From Protula sp. h YS-2021 (taxonomy: Eukaryota > Annelida > Polychaeta > Sabellida > Serpulidae), in the NCBI GenBank assembly GCA_949752745.1, contig OX457026.1, positions 74,464,742 to 74,528,741 of the forward strand: DNA of 64,000 nucleotides, written 5' to 3'. The notes under the pieces are model-generated. The model was given only the letters and a program-made list of their open reading frames with translations. It was not told the origin of the DNA and ran no database searches. A program made the translations under genes and the position numbers. Below are positions 33,877 to 44,845 of this stretch, piece by piece (position 1 is the stretch's first letter; every line of letters begins with the position of its first letter).

Positions 33877-35399
33877 TTAGAACCTGTGCAGCAGTTGATG
33901 AATAGATGCCTGCTCCCGATCAGCCGCCGCCTCAGCTGAACAGCTAGTCACTGAGTGCTTCACTTCCGGATCGTCGTTGAGTTCTTTCAAGACACTTGGA
34001 TGTTTTGGCCATTCATCCTCAGAATTCTGAAGAAACATCGGTGAAAGAAGCCATCTGCCAGACATTTTATTTGCATCGATACCTCTGGAAGCATCATCCG
34101 CCGGATTATCCTGTGAACTCACGTACCTCCATTGATCTGGACTTGAACCGTCGTGAATCAAGGTAAGTCTGTTAGCTACAAAGGTGTGAAATCTTTTATC
34201 TGAGTTGTTTATATAAGCCAACACAATTGTACTATCAGATCAGAAAAACGTGTTGTTGATTTTAATTGTGAGCTCCTTTGCGATCATGCTATTCACTTGA
34301 ACTGCTGTAACAGCCGCACATAATTCAAGGCGAGGTATGCTCACTTGCTTAATTGGCGCTGGCCTTGATTTTCCAAAGACGAACGAGCAATGGATAGTAC
34401 CTGTACTATCTGTAGCACGCAGGTAGGAAACCGTGTCGAACGCCTCGCTTGATGCATCGCAGAAGTGATGTAGTTGGACATCGATTACTTCAGACCTCAC
34501 GTTTGCCACGAAGCATCTAGGAATCTGCAAGTACCTGAGGATGTCTAGATTGTGCAGCCAGGAATCAAATGATTTGATAGTTGTATCTTCCAGCTTGTCA
34601 TCCCTGCCCTTCTTCAACTTGCACTCACTCTGAAACAGCTTCTTTGCTAGAAGTACGTAAGGACAAACAAAACCCAATGGATCATACACGGATGACACGA
34701 CGCTAAGCAAGCCTCGACGAGTATACATCGGGTCTTTTTGGGGCTGTCTCACCGTAATGCGGAAGACATCTTCTTCAGTTGCCCATTCCACACCTAACGC
34801 TCTTTCAACCGGCAACGCGGATTGCTGCAGGTCTAGATTTTGTATTCCTTTGGCCCTGTAGTCTTTCGGTATCGACTCGATAATCTTTCGACTGTTGCTG
34901 ACCCATTTCGTTAAGTTAAAACCCCCCCAGCGACAACAGGTCTCGAAGCTCTTTAGCCATGTGAATGCCAGCACTCTCTGAAACAACTGTAACAAGTCAT
35001 CAACATAGAAATTATGTAGTACAGCTTCTACAGTTTGCTTGTCAAACCTTTGTTGAAACTCTTCAGCAGTCTTTTTCAACGCATAACTGGAGATACTTGG
35101 ACACCAAATACCACCAAATAGGTGAACCGTCATCCTGTAGACTTCTGCTGCCTTTTTTGGATCCCTTCCTGCCACCAAAGGAACCGGAGTACATCTCGGT
35201 GATGTGGTGTCACCTTCACTTGGAAAAACATTGCTTCAATGTCAGCCATCATACCATACTCTCTGAATCGTAACAGAACGCCAAGCAGTCTGTTTGTCAA
35301 GTCAGGACCTTTTAAAACTTCTTTGTTTAATGAGGTTCCGCGATATTCAGCTGCGCAATCATGAACTATTCTCACCTTATCGGGCTTGTTGACATTCAT
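33877..35399 (-). pseudogene. BEL reverse transcriptase and RNase H region, broken
   Basis: Three open pieces in order: 35399-35130 with [13 protein letters not shown] and [13 protein letters not shown]; 35178-34240 with the catalytic FYVDDLL and the downstream connection region (RALGVEWATEEDVFRI, DPLGFVCPYVLLAKKL); 34224-33877 with the end of the RNase H-like part (YVSSQDNPADDASRG). A frameshift lies around 35130-35180 and a stop near 34225-34240. Between 35400 and 35517 the link to the protease is also broken. Confidence 0.88.
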
Positions 35400-35517
35400 G
35401 ATGTCGTATATACTAGGTAAGTCCCAGTGGCCCTTCAGGATCCGAAACCTTTTCCGCGTAACCCTTCTTCAGTAGTGTTTCAATTTCATTTTTATACCTT
35501 GATAAGAGGTGCCTCAC

Positions 35518-36324
35518 TTAGCCTTCGCCCCAGGTAAGACAATCGCCTTTCAGCAACACACTTGTTGTTCGGGAGTTGTGGCTCTTGTGGGATTTGAATG
35601 GAACATCTAGTTCGTAATGGTCACCTCGTAGATGTACACTGTCGTTCCATATCTGCAATGCTCTTTTATCATTAAGAGATAGCTCAGTAGCAGATAAAGC
35701 ACTGTTACCAAGCTCCCAAGACTGTTCGACTTGTTGTTCAAGATGCTTAGTATTGATGGCAAAATTAACAAAGTTACACACTCCTGTGTCGTCTTCTGTT
35801 GTTTGCACTGGACCGTTGATAGTCCATCCCAGAGGTGTTCGCACTCCATATGGCTCACCAACTGAGCCATGCCTCAGCTGCAATGGCAGCAAAGCTTGAG
35901 GATTATCCTGACCAATGAGTAGCGTCACCTATATGCCATCATGAACATGAACTGGCAGATCTCTTAAGTGATCCCAACAGTCAACGTCCGTGCTAATAGC
36001 AGTACTCGATACAAGCGACGGAAATGTTTTCAAAGCGTACACCTCTGACAACTCTATTACACAGTTTTTTGATACACTTGAAACTGATAAGTTGGCCTTT
36101 TCTACGGGCACTTCTTTTCCGTCATTCAAGGTAGAAATCTTGAGACTGGTTTGCTTACCTTCAATTCCGAGGTCATTTAGAAGGGCTGCAGAACAAAATG
36201 TCTTATTACTACCAGAGTCTAGTAGAGCGAAGGTTTTGAGAATGTTTTCGGTGTCCTTACCTTTTACAAGTACAGGTACGATAGGCAATACGACCTTTGA
36301 ACTCTGGTAAGACGAGGGAGTCAT
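35518..36324 (-). pseudogene. BEL aspartic protease region
   Basis: 36324-35929 carries the protease active-site region ALLDSGSNKTF and stops in frame at 35929. The same frame resumes directly afterwards with VTLLIGQDNPQ and RTPLGWTINGP (35928-35518), the normal continuation in BEL polyproteins, so a single stop codon separates the two. Confidence 0.85.
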
Positions 36325-37192
36325 CTTGCGTACCAGTATCTTCCACTTTCGGCGAATCTTTCCTTTTGGATTTGAAGGTATGGTGAAGCAGCCTAGAATG
36401 CTTCATGGTGCAGCCATCGATGCCTCACCTTCGATCAAATCTGCAGTTTTTTGCTGAATGCTTAGCCTCTTTTAAGCAGTTGAAACAGAGTTGCTTGTCT
36501 TTGGCAAATTTTAGACGCTGAACAACAGGCATCTTTCTTAAACACGTCACATTGGTGCAACATGTGCTTTTCATTACAGGCAACGCAGCATTTTACAGTG
36601 GAGATATTTGATTCGTTACCTCCTTTTGCACCTGCATGGAAACTTGAGGCTTTATTTTTCTTCCCACAGCCTTTACTTTCTTTTGCTTCCTGAATAGCAA
36701 AGACCGGATCACTAACCTCGCGTGAGACTTTCTCTAAGAACTTGAGAAATTCATCAATACCTGGATATCTTCCAATTTGTCGTATTCATCAATTGCTTGT
36801 TTCCTCCAGCGCCCCTGTAAGTAGTAAGGCAGCCGCTCGACCCGTTGTACTAGCCTCACTCGTGAGTCCACCTCGTCCAAATGACCCATGGCTCGTAAAG
36901 TCTCAGTGCAGCTTCTAACGTCATCTGAAAATTCCTGCAAGGACTCCTTGCTATTTTTCTTGACTGGCTTACCACTTGTGATTTTCGTAACCCATGCTTC
37001 TGAGATAACATAGTCATTACCAAAGCGCTCTTGCAGAAGCGATCTAGCTTTTGAGTAACCCATAACTGGATCCATAAGAGCACATGACTTGATGACTTTT
37101 AGAGCTTTCCCTTTACACAGTTGAAAAAGACGATTTAGTTTTGCGGCATCACTTATGCTAGTTGAATGAATGCAAGTGTCAAATGAATTCAT
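36325..37192 (-). pseudogene. BEL gag, central domain and zinc knuckles
   Basis: 37192-36734 encodes the helical gag domain of BEL elements (KLNRLFQLCKGKALKVIKSC, SLLQERFGNDYVISEAWV). Below 36734 the frame is broken, but CVACNEKH and further cysteine/histidine blocks typical of the gag zinc knuckles are readable in shifting frames to about 36380. Confidence 0.8.
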
Positions 37193-37962
37193 AAAGAAAT
37201 GAAATTCAATAGGGTTACCGTCATACGAAGAGAGCTCTGCTTCGGTAAACTCAATATATCAAACATCTGCTGTTGTGCTCTGATGTCACCGGTGTCGTTT
37301 TGAAGTGTAAGCACTTGATTGCTTTCCGGATCGCAAAGCTGAGGCAGGTCGTTCTTCTGCGGCGAAAGTTGATAGTTGGGAACGTACCTTAGCGCATCCG
37401 GATTCAGTGCGGTTGTGGTCAATGTAGGAACTGATAACTTCCTGCAAACATCAGGAGGATGTAGCATTGTAGCAGCCTGTGCCGTATTTGGGTTTAGACG
37501 CGGGGACTCAGGCGAAATAGCTCGAGCATTCCCTTCTATAGCGGCTTGTGGAGCTGCAGGTTCTGCATATTCGGCAAACACCTGCTCCTCAGCAGAAACA
37601 GCTTGGATCTCCGTCTGAAGCTGATGAAAGCGAAGTTGGGCTTCTTTCTCCGCCAGTTCGGCGCGTATTCGTTCCTCTTCTTTCAAGGCTTCTAATTTGG
37701 CTTTTAAACTGGCTTTACGGGTAGCAGCTCGAGCACGTGCGCTACTCGTTGAGCTGCTTGTCTGGGAAGCACTGTCGTGGGGCAGAATAGAATCCTGCAG
37801 ATCCTCCGTTGGTTCTTGTACATCTTCTTTAGTGGAATAGTACTCACGCAACCGCAGCACTAGTTCAGACTTATTTCCTGACGTTTTTAGTAATTTTTCA
37901 CTTAAAATTCTCTTGAGCTCTGTCACTTTGAAGCTTGCGATGTTAGGCTCAACTATTGGCAT
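37189..37962 (-). CDS. BEL gag N-terminal part with SAP-like domain
   Basis: 257 aa. Residues 11-42 (FKVTELKRIL ... KSELVLRLREYY) match a SAP-type DNA-binding helix pair. Residues about 75-130 are an alanine/glutamate/lysine-rich coiled coil. It overlaps the next gag piece by four bases in another frame, so it was once one ORF. SAP-like starts are known in some BEL gag proteins and may tether the particle to DNA; that role is inference. Confidence 0.78.
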   Translation of the reverse strand: MPIVEPNIASFKVTELKRILSEKLLKTSGNKSELVLRLREYYSTKEDVQEPTEDLQDSILPHDSASQTSSSTSSARARAATRKASLKAKLEALKEEERIRAELAEKEAQLRFHQLQTEIQAVSAEEQVFAEYAEPAAPQAAIEGNARAISPESPRLNPNTAQAATMLHPPDVCRKLSVPTLTTTALNPDALRYVPNYQLSPQKNDLPQLCDPESNQVLTLQNDTGDIRAQQQMFDILSLPKQSSLRMTVTLLNFISL

Positions 37963-38025
37963 TTTGAATTTGGTTCACATTTTAATTTATTTCAGTTCCA
38001 ATTTTTTGCATTAATTTTGTACTTT

Positions 38026-38429
38026 TGTGGGATAAATGGAAGCAAAATGATTCTGTCTTAGTAGTTTTGCAACGGAGTTAAATTCAAATTGAATCTAAAT
38101 CAGATAGAGTATTTATTTCGCCACAAACTCTTCCAGAAGATCAGACTCATACCAAAACTCGTACAAAATTAATGATTGAACCAAGACAGAATGCCCGCCC
38201 GAACACGTGGCATTCTTTATATATTAACCGATGTCAAACAACCATAGTGTGAAAAATTGAAAACTATTGACAAGCGCGGCATATGGCAAATGGGAAACGC
38301 CAGAAATAAAGGGATGTCAGGTACAAAATAAATATCCACGTGGTTGGGGATGTTAACTTAAAATTATATACCACAAATATTTCAATACACACAACATTAA
38401 TAATCAATTAACTCTTCATATTTACTACA
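38026..38429 (-). repeat. BEL 5' LTR
   Basis: 404 bp, direct-repeat partner of 30927-31338. No clear tRNA primer site sits directly next to it; a TGGAACTG follows about 28 bases further in. Confidence 0.92.
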
Positions 38430-38737
38430 ATGTTCAACATGTTCAACAACATGTTCAACATGTTCAACAACATGCTTAACATATTCAACAACATGTGCAA
38501 CATGTTCAACATGTTGAACAACATGTTGAGCAACATGTCCAACTTGTTCATTATGTTGTTTAACATATTCAACCAACATGTTCAACATGTTCAAAATGTT
38601 GTTGAACATGTTCAACCAACATGTTGGTCAACATGTTGTTCAACATCTTCATCATGCTGTTGGGTAAGTTGAATATGTTCTACTTGTTCAACATGCTGTT
38701 CAACAAGTTGTTGTATATAAAACTATGTTTAAAGACT
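38430..38737 (+). repeat. Left TIR, inner part
   Basis: Continues the left TIR after the BEL insertion: the rest of the ATGTTCAAC array and the inner end with GTTGTATATAAA and CTATGTTTA, which is matched in reverse at 40655-40634. Confidence 0.8.
38714..38721 (+). promoter_or_regulatory. TATA box of the zinc-finger gene
   Basis: TATATAAA about 55-60 bases before the ATG at 38775, a normal spacing for a Pol II TATA promoter with a short leader. It sits at the inner end of the left TIR and is repeated in the second copy at 63.55 kb. Confidence 0.6.
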
Positions 38738-38774
38738 GTCACACCATTTGTAAAGCGTATGATGAACCGAAAGG

Positions 38775-39528
38775 ATGTATAAATGCAACATTTGTTCGAA
38801 ATCTTACAATTGGCCACAAAGTCTTAAAAGTAGCTTAAAGGATGCTCCCACTTCAGAAGGAGAATTGGAGATAGATATGGAAAACCCTGTAAAAACACCT
38901 TTCACTGAAACTTTAGATGAGTCTTCTATGGAAAGTCAAAGGGTCAACATGGCTGAAAAGAATGCACATGCTTGTACAGAATGTGGTGCATTATACAACA
39001 GCAAAGAAGCTTTGTTCAGACATATGGAGCAGTGTGATGAGGATATTGATGAGGGGAGCTCTGAAAATGAGTCAGAAACAGACTCTGAAAGTGAGTTGGA
39101 AATAGACTCTGTTTGGTATGATATGGTTCAAGAAGTCTACGATGACTATGAGGCCAAAATTCAAGAAAAGGTTTCAGAATATGAAGAACAAGTACGGGCT
39201 TGAAGATGCGCGTGAAATAGCAAGCGATGACCTCCGACCCATTTATAAGCATGGACTAAAACAATTGTTTATGAGACTATTCAAATATACCCAACGTCTA
39301 GAACAAAGCCACCATTATCAAACCATTTTAGAGGACTTTAATTACTTTGTTGATGAAAAACATTACAAGTATTTAAAGGCACTAAAAGCGGTTATACGAA
39401 GAAACGATGCATTCTTTGAAGAGCTACTAGATAAGGAGGAGGAGGAGGATGACAGCAGTGACGAAGAAAGTGACATGGACAGTGGACAGAGTGAAACAGA
39501 TGAAGAAAAAATAGACTTATTTGACTAA
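38775..39528 (+). pseudogene. Acidic zinc-finger protein of the Polinton-like element, one frameshift
   Basis: The first frame (38775-39203) starts with a half zinc finger (CNICSKSYNW; the expected histidines are replaced by serine and lysine), then a linker, then a complete C2HC finger CTECGALYNS...FRHMEQC, then a very acidic stretch. Its frame ends ...EEQVRA. A second frame (from about 39175 to 39528) continues with YGLEDAREIASDD, HGLKQLFMRLFKYTQ and a C-terminus of almost only D, E and S. The switch point lies near 39170-39200 and looks like a 1-base indel. An AATAAA lies at 39704. Function unknown; acidic tails plus zinc fingers suggest a DNA-bound activator. Confidence 0.75.
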
Positions 39529-39968
39529 ACTTTATGATAAAGCCTCTATAAATGTTGTAATATTTTATTAACGTAAGCGCTGTGTATTAATATATGTCTT
39601 GCTTTGCAACATATGAAGTTGTAAGAGGTTCCTGGGGGTGGTGTTAATGCACTTGTAAACCATATGTTATAATGAAGTATTGTATTATATATTGTATGAG
39701 AAAAATAAAAAGTTGAAAATCATCATATGTGTTTTGATTGAATATTACAAATATGTACAATTATAATAAAAATAATATTTCAAATATATCTTATGTTATT
39801 TCATAGTCTACATATAAAGCATGAAGACAATTTTATTTGAAGTACATATTAAATGTCCATTTGGGTCAAAGTTGGGTCAAGCTTTAAAACTTCGCTCCAA
39901 TATTCAGCACTGAGGGTGATGAAATCATAGCACCCACTAAGCTCGTCAAACTGTATACAGTCCTCTTT

Positions 39969-40497
39969 CTACTCAACCATCTTCTGACAGTCACTGCATT
40001 TATACACATCCATTTTCTGAAGCATAAAATCCACTGTCGTAATTTGCTTCTTCAGCATTTGCCAATCTTTCAATGACAACAAAATTCCCTTCTTGGTAGG
40101 ATGCAACCTCCCAGATGCATGATCCGTAATATATTCACGAATTTTTGTTCTTTTGTTCTTTCTGTTGATATTTCGCCAATTTGATATATATGTCTCCATT
40201 AATGGGTATCATAACCGGTAAATCATCTACACTCATCTTCTTCATGGTGGTAGCAGCTTTACATTCCTGTTCTCGCTTCATTTTAGGTTCTGTCTTAATT
40301 TTTCGCTTTTTACACGGCGACGTCGTAGCAGGTAACTCATCTCTTTTCATCTTTCTAAGATGTGGTCGCCTTTGACGTGACTTCACCTTAGACTTTACCA
40401 TGGGCATTGCCTTAGACTTTGCTGTATTTATTGTCTCTTGCTTAACTGTAAAAATTTCTGCGGGCATTGTCTCAGACTTTTCTACAGACATTGTCAT
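39969..40497 (-). pseudogene. PC4/Sub1-like ssDNA-binding protein, one frameshift
   Basis: The first frame (40497-40135) has a basic, unstructured lysine-rich N-terminus, then PVMIPINGDIYIKLAKYQ. The second frame (40199-39969) continues TKIREYITD, GRLHPTKKGILLSLKDWQ and MLKKQITTVDFMLQKM. Together these follow the PC4/Sub1 C-terminal domain, which binds single-stranded or melted DNA as a dimer and acts in transcription and repair. A CxxC pair follows (YKCSDC). The frames join near 40145-40165 in an A-rich stretch, so a 1-base indel is likely. It faces the zinc-finger gene, with TTTATT (a reverse-strand poly(A) signal) at 39832. In a linear element with inverted ends, a role at single-stranded or hairpin ends is conceivable, but inferred. 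Confidence 0.72.
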
Positions 40498-40557
40498 AGA
40501 TGTTGTTTACTCTTCAGTATCTTGATACAGAATGCGTTACGTTTGAGGGCGGCTACC

Positions 40558-40564
40558 TTTTATA
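40558..40564 (-). promoter_or_regulatory. TATA box of the PC4-like gene
   Basis: TATAAAA on the minus strand about 60 bases before the ATG at 40497. A second TATATAAAG at about 40645-40652 lies at the TIR inner end, mirroring the zinc-finger gene's box. Confidence 0.6.
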
Positions 40565-40654
40565 CTCTATAGACTCTCACACTTGACACACTATGTCCTA
40601 ATATGTTTAGAAATAACTTTATCGAAAAAGTCTGTAAACATAGCTTTATATACA

Positions 40655-40900
40655 ACAACTTGTTGAACACATGTTGAACAAGTTGAACATGTTCAACTTA
40701 CCCAACAACATCTTGAACAACATAATGAACATGTTGAACATGTTGAACATGTAATTAAACATGTTGAACATGTTGTTGAACATGTGGAACATGTGGTTGA
40801 ACATGTTGAACATGCTTAACATGTTGATCATGTTGTTGAACATGTTGCTAAACATGTTGTTGAACATGTTGAATTTGTTGAACAATTGTTAAACAACTTG
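40655..40900 (-). repeat. ATGTTCAAC array of the right TIR
   Basis: Mirror of the left array, somewhat shorter, with the same palindromic units. Confidence 0.85.
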
Positions 40901-41279
40901 ATAAACAATACCATGACGTAATATGTTCCCAACAATAATTTTGAACACGTCTTTGGAATGGGGCCTGCCATTCGAACACATGGTTGAATGGGGGGGGGGG
41001 GGGCTTGCCATCCGAACACATCTTTGAATACGTGTGCTCCACAAAGTGCTTATAGCCGCCTGTGCAAATAGCCCCTGACCACTTTATGCCAAAAATAGAA
41101 ATAAAACTGGATCAAACGGTAAAATTTTCATTCAAATCGGTTGAACATGCTGAAAGTTATCTACTTTTTTCCATAAATTACTAAAATATACATTATGCTT
41201 ACAGCCACATGTACAAATATCCTGTCACAAAGTATGTGCTTGGAGGGGTTATAATGACGTCATAATGACGTGATGGGGC

Positions 41280-41309
41280 GTTCCAGAACTGTTAAGACAG
41301 TTCTGGAAC
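41280..41309. promoter_or_regulatory. Matching hairpin with TTCCAGAA/TTCTGGAA cores, right TIR
   Basis: Arms GTTCCAGAACTGT and ACAGTTCTGGAAC. Relative to the left hairpin one base pair has changed on both sides (T-A to C-G), so the pairing is kept. Confidence 0.65.
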
Positions 41310-41361
41310 AGATATGAATGTGTGCATTATATCCTTATATGTTTTCATAAACATTCTGGTT

Positions 41362-41450
41362 AAGTCCGGGATAGCTCAGGTGGTAGAGCGTCAGACTCCT
41401 GGCCGGACCCATGGCAGGAAAGTTGGTGGTTCGAGCCCAGGTATGGGCAA
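41362..41450 (+). other. tRNA-like Pol III promoter sequence, right TIR
   Basis: Mirror copy of 30050-30135, nearly identical, with A box 41372-41389 and B box 41428-41438, again pointing outward. Conservation in both TIRs suggests it is part of the element, not a chance insertion. Confidence 0.7.
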
Positions 41451-41835
41451 CCGAGTCCATGGTATGCAACCGAATCGCATAACCTTATAACGCATACATT
41501 CATCACGCACTTATTCATAACACACATTCATCATACACATTCATAATGTACTCATTCATAATGTACTCATTCATAACACATTCATCACGTACTCATTCAT
41601 AACACATTCATCTCGTACTCATTCATAATACACATTCATAATGCACTCTATGGTCTGGGGTTAGGGTTATGCCGCTTAGGGTTATGACGTAATAATGACG
41701 TTATTATGACGTCATTCCAACAGGCGCGCGCTCTATCCAAAAAACTGGTCCAGAAATCCCATGATGGTTCTGGAACACCATATGACGTCAGTATGACGCC
41801 ACTTCCTTTTCCAGAACACTCATTTCCCTACTACT

Positions 41836-41841
41836 TAAATA
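41836..41841. repeat. Right target-site duplication TAAATA
   Basis: Partner of 29613-29618, directly after the terminal CCCTACTACT. Confidence 0.75.
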
Positions 41842-42872
41842 AGTTATCATGGGTATCAATGTCCTACACGGAGTGTGTTAGGCTGGAAAATAACCTCCTT
41901 TAAAACGGAATTTGGTACTACACAAAAGCATACAATCAAATACAAAACGCGCAGTGACAAAATTAATTTTAAAAAATGCACCCCTTGTCACAAAATCATA
42001 TGAGTACAGGTACAAACTAGAATGCACGTTACTGCAAACGAAAGAAAATTAGACAGACACGTGCGGAAATCAAATGAACTCATCTGGGTTGGTTCGTACC
42101 TTCCACGCGTGCTGGGAGCGAATGCAAAGCACCCAGTCCAATGATGTGTCTCTGTACTTAAATGTATGATTGGTGATCAAGCTAAGATCGTTAGCGAACC
42201 CATTGATTACATGGGTTTGTTGCAAGAAAACATAATTCAAAGTCATATGAAACTAAGAAGGGGAGGGGTTTGGGGTGGTGGGGGGGGGGAGGGGAGTTGA
42301 CTTGATCAGCAGTGACATGGTGCTGATTGATCGTTCGAGAATAGCACAGCTCCGTGCAAATGTTTTTCCAGTTCCATTGATTTACTTTGCCAAATAACGA
42401 ATAGCACCAGCGCTTTGGGATTCATGGCATTCTGTTGCAATAAATTGCAATCAAGCAGCAACATTAAGGTCTTTCTGCATCCCCTTATAACATTTATGCG
42501 CAAATTACAGATCTCGTAAAGTTTGTTTTCTTTTTCACCCAACGTTCTGTTGACAGACAAAAGTAACAGACTATTGCATGTTGTTGAGTCATCTCTTTGC
42601 AGAATGTGGCAGTCGTCGATTTTATTGCATATAAATTCTTCACTGTCCGCTTTGGAGAGGAAATGCTATTACATCTAAAGATATGCTCAGAATTTGAGGC
42701 TTCACAGTGTGTAGATATAATATCAAAATAGAAATCGGACAAAGTATTGAGTAGTTTTCATTTTGAGTGACAGAAGCACCTCGCGACAACGATGTCGTTC
42801 TTTTGATATCAGGCCGCGATAGGAAGACATTAAATTGCCTGTTCATATTTTGTTATAAGAGAGCGACAGCAG

Positions 42873-42936
<64 letters not shown>

Positions 42937-43037
42937 GATTTATTTAAACAGAATATCGGGGGAGTTAAGAGCCATTCTTAGCTGTCCAGCTCTTGTGAGG
43001 TTTTCATTACGGGATGTAATGGGACGGCTTAATTATA
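41842..43037. other. Intergenic DNA, no gene seen
   Basis: No coding region recognised. It has a G-rich run at 42258-42298 and a (TC)n microsatellite at 42875-42932. Confidence 0.6.
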
Positions 43038-43830
43038 CAGCGGGCCCCATTTATAACGAAATCGTTATAACGAAGTATTGGTTATAACGAACGAATTCGC
43101 TGGTCCCAACTTTTTTCCCCATTGACCTCAGTGCATAAAATTCGTACTTTAACGAACACATTTTGGGCCAACGCTTTTTTTTTTTTTTTGAAAGCGTGAA
43201 AGTCAACAACGCATGCTGTGGGATTCTATTGATACGTCCTTCTTTACTAATCCTTAAGGACTAGTCGCCGCGCTGTTAAGGCAAATAGAGGGATCAGCCG
43301 CTCACCCCCTGTACCACTAACATCTAATGTGAATTGCAATTGCTATTGTTGGCATCTGAGCTTCTCGCGTCACAGGTTGCGTCCTAGTAGTGGTTGGCTT
43401 CAGCGCTTTCAAAATTGCCATAACATTGTTTACAAGAAGGTCAATGGCGAATCAAAATCAGTGAACGTGAGTGGAGTTCATAAGTGGTACAGTACCACTT
43501 TCACCAGCTGGTATTGTGAGTTAACAGTTTCGAAGACAGAAAGCACTTCATGTTATTATTGGTTCAGCATTTACTGAAGAAAATGTTAAATATTAATAAA
43601 TTGTCGTGATTTGTTTATTTTATTTTTGCTTATTGATTCGTTTCAACAAGGTACTGTATTTTAAACAAATAATTACAAAACACTCCTAAAGTTCAAGTCC
43701 TACATGGGTACATTGAAAAAAAAATGACCATATAATCGGGAAATTTGGAAAATATCGGTAATAACGGATATCGCTTACAACGATCACTTTTGCCAGATCC
43801 CACAAACTTCGTTATAACCGGGTTCCACTG
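43038..43830 (+). mobile_element. Tigger-like deletion derivative
   Basis: Ends CAGCGGGCCCC... and ...GGGTTCCACTG flanked by TA, with repeated TTATAACGAA motifs inside both ends, as in pogo/Tigger elements. The middle keeps an N-terminal transposase piece with the CENP-B/Tc5-type DNA-binding region (SSGWLQRFQNCHNIVYKKVN, about 43393-43452) but no catalytic domain. Non-autonomous. Confidence 0.75.
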
Positions 43831-44796
43831 TATGTTTTTTAATCACCCACCACCTTCCCCTTGAGCCGTCTATGTTTATCAACTATGCGCAAGCGCATGT
43901 TTTCTTGTTGCGTTATATTCTCATATCACAATGTGTCGGGGTTTTTCATTCATCTGTATTTCCCCACATACACATATTCACTTTGTTTGTAATGTTAAAT
44001 ATTCACAAGGTTATCTCATGTAATGGTATAAATTGTATAAATAATATGTGTATTTGTTTGTTATAATTGATAGAAAAATTTATTTAAGTTTGAGATAAAA
44101 TTAGTTAAAAGCCACCTTATAGTATTCTTAAGACTTACGGACGGACGACTGAGTATCAGAAATGTTTATTTCGCTGCTGAAACAGTTTTATAAATTCATT
44201 GCTTTCACCATCAGGCACCTCCCAACCATCCATACGCTACACCAGTTTTAACTGCTGTCTGATTATGCATGATTCCTTCTGTGAGAAGTAATGTTCAGGT
44301 ATATTCACTGGCTGCTGTTTTTTTAGTTTATTATTCAGATGCTGGTATTATGTTTTACAATTTTACACAATATATAGACATTTTGTCATTTCAAATAAAT
44401 GGTCTTATACCGCACGGCGGTGTTGCCTGTCTTGTTGAGTCCGAGAAAGGAGAACATTGCTGCTTATTGTTATAATCAAAGAAAACAAAAAGAGGCCCCT
44501 TTTTATCCAGTGCCCTTATAAAATGCCTCTAAAATACCAAACGATAAATTAAGACCCTTTTGGTTGGCGCTGAACTGTTCTTACTTGAGAGTTCTCCCAG
44601 TTCTCCCCTCTCCTTTAGCTTGACGCCAGAGCCCAAAAAGTAAATTTCAATGTAGCCCATCCGAAAGAGATTATTGCTTCCCGAAAACATCCTTATCTAA
44701 CAAAACCGAAGAACCAACCCCAGATCCTACTGCGCCACGTTTGACCTGATCGGAGGTGATGGGGTGTGTTCACTAATTAGAAATGTCTGATTATTT

Positions 44797-44845
<49 letters not shown>

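Larger units (their letters stand above)
30927..38429 (-). mobile_element. BEL/Pao LTR retrotransposon, degraded, nested
   Basis: Two direct repeats of 412 and 404 bp (starting TGTGGG, ending TACTACA on the plus strand) enclose minus-strand gag, protease, RT, RNase H and integrase in BEL/Pao order. The repeats are flanked by ATGTT (30922-30926 and 38430-38434), a 5-bp duplication of the host ATGTTCAAC array. The coding region has several stops and frameshifts and an integrase with a changed catalytic residue, so the copy is dead although its LTRs are still very similar. Confidence 0.92.
29619..41835. mobile_element. Polinton-like non-autonomous element with two convergent genes
   Basis: Termini are inverted copies starting AGTAGTAGGGAAATG and flanked by the same 6 bp, TAAATA. 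A 6-bp duplication, long TIRs and AG...CT ends are the hallmarks of Polinton/Maverick elements. Length is 12,217 bp, of which 7,508 bp are the nested BEL insertion and its duplication, leaving about 4.7 kb. Inside the TIRs are only two genes, a zinc-finger protein (38775-39528, plus) and a PC4-like protein (40497-39969, minus), each with its own TATA box, facing each other. No integrase, polymerase, ATPase or capsid gene is present, so mobility would need proteins supplied by a full element. The Polinton link rests on ends and duplication length only; another 6-bp-duplication group is possible. Confidence 0.72.
40631..41835 (-). repeat. Right TIR
   Basis: About 1.2 kb, reverse complement of the left TIR with substitutions and a shorter array. 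It is uninterrupted, so it shows what the left TIR looked like before the BEL insertion. Confidence 0.85.

Noticed and set aside
41362..41450. Functional tRNA gene
   Set aside because: A and B boxes are good but acceptor and anticodon stems do not pair and no clear anticodon loop exists; kept as a tRNA-like Pol III promoter.
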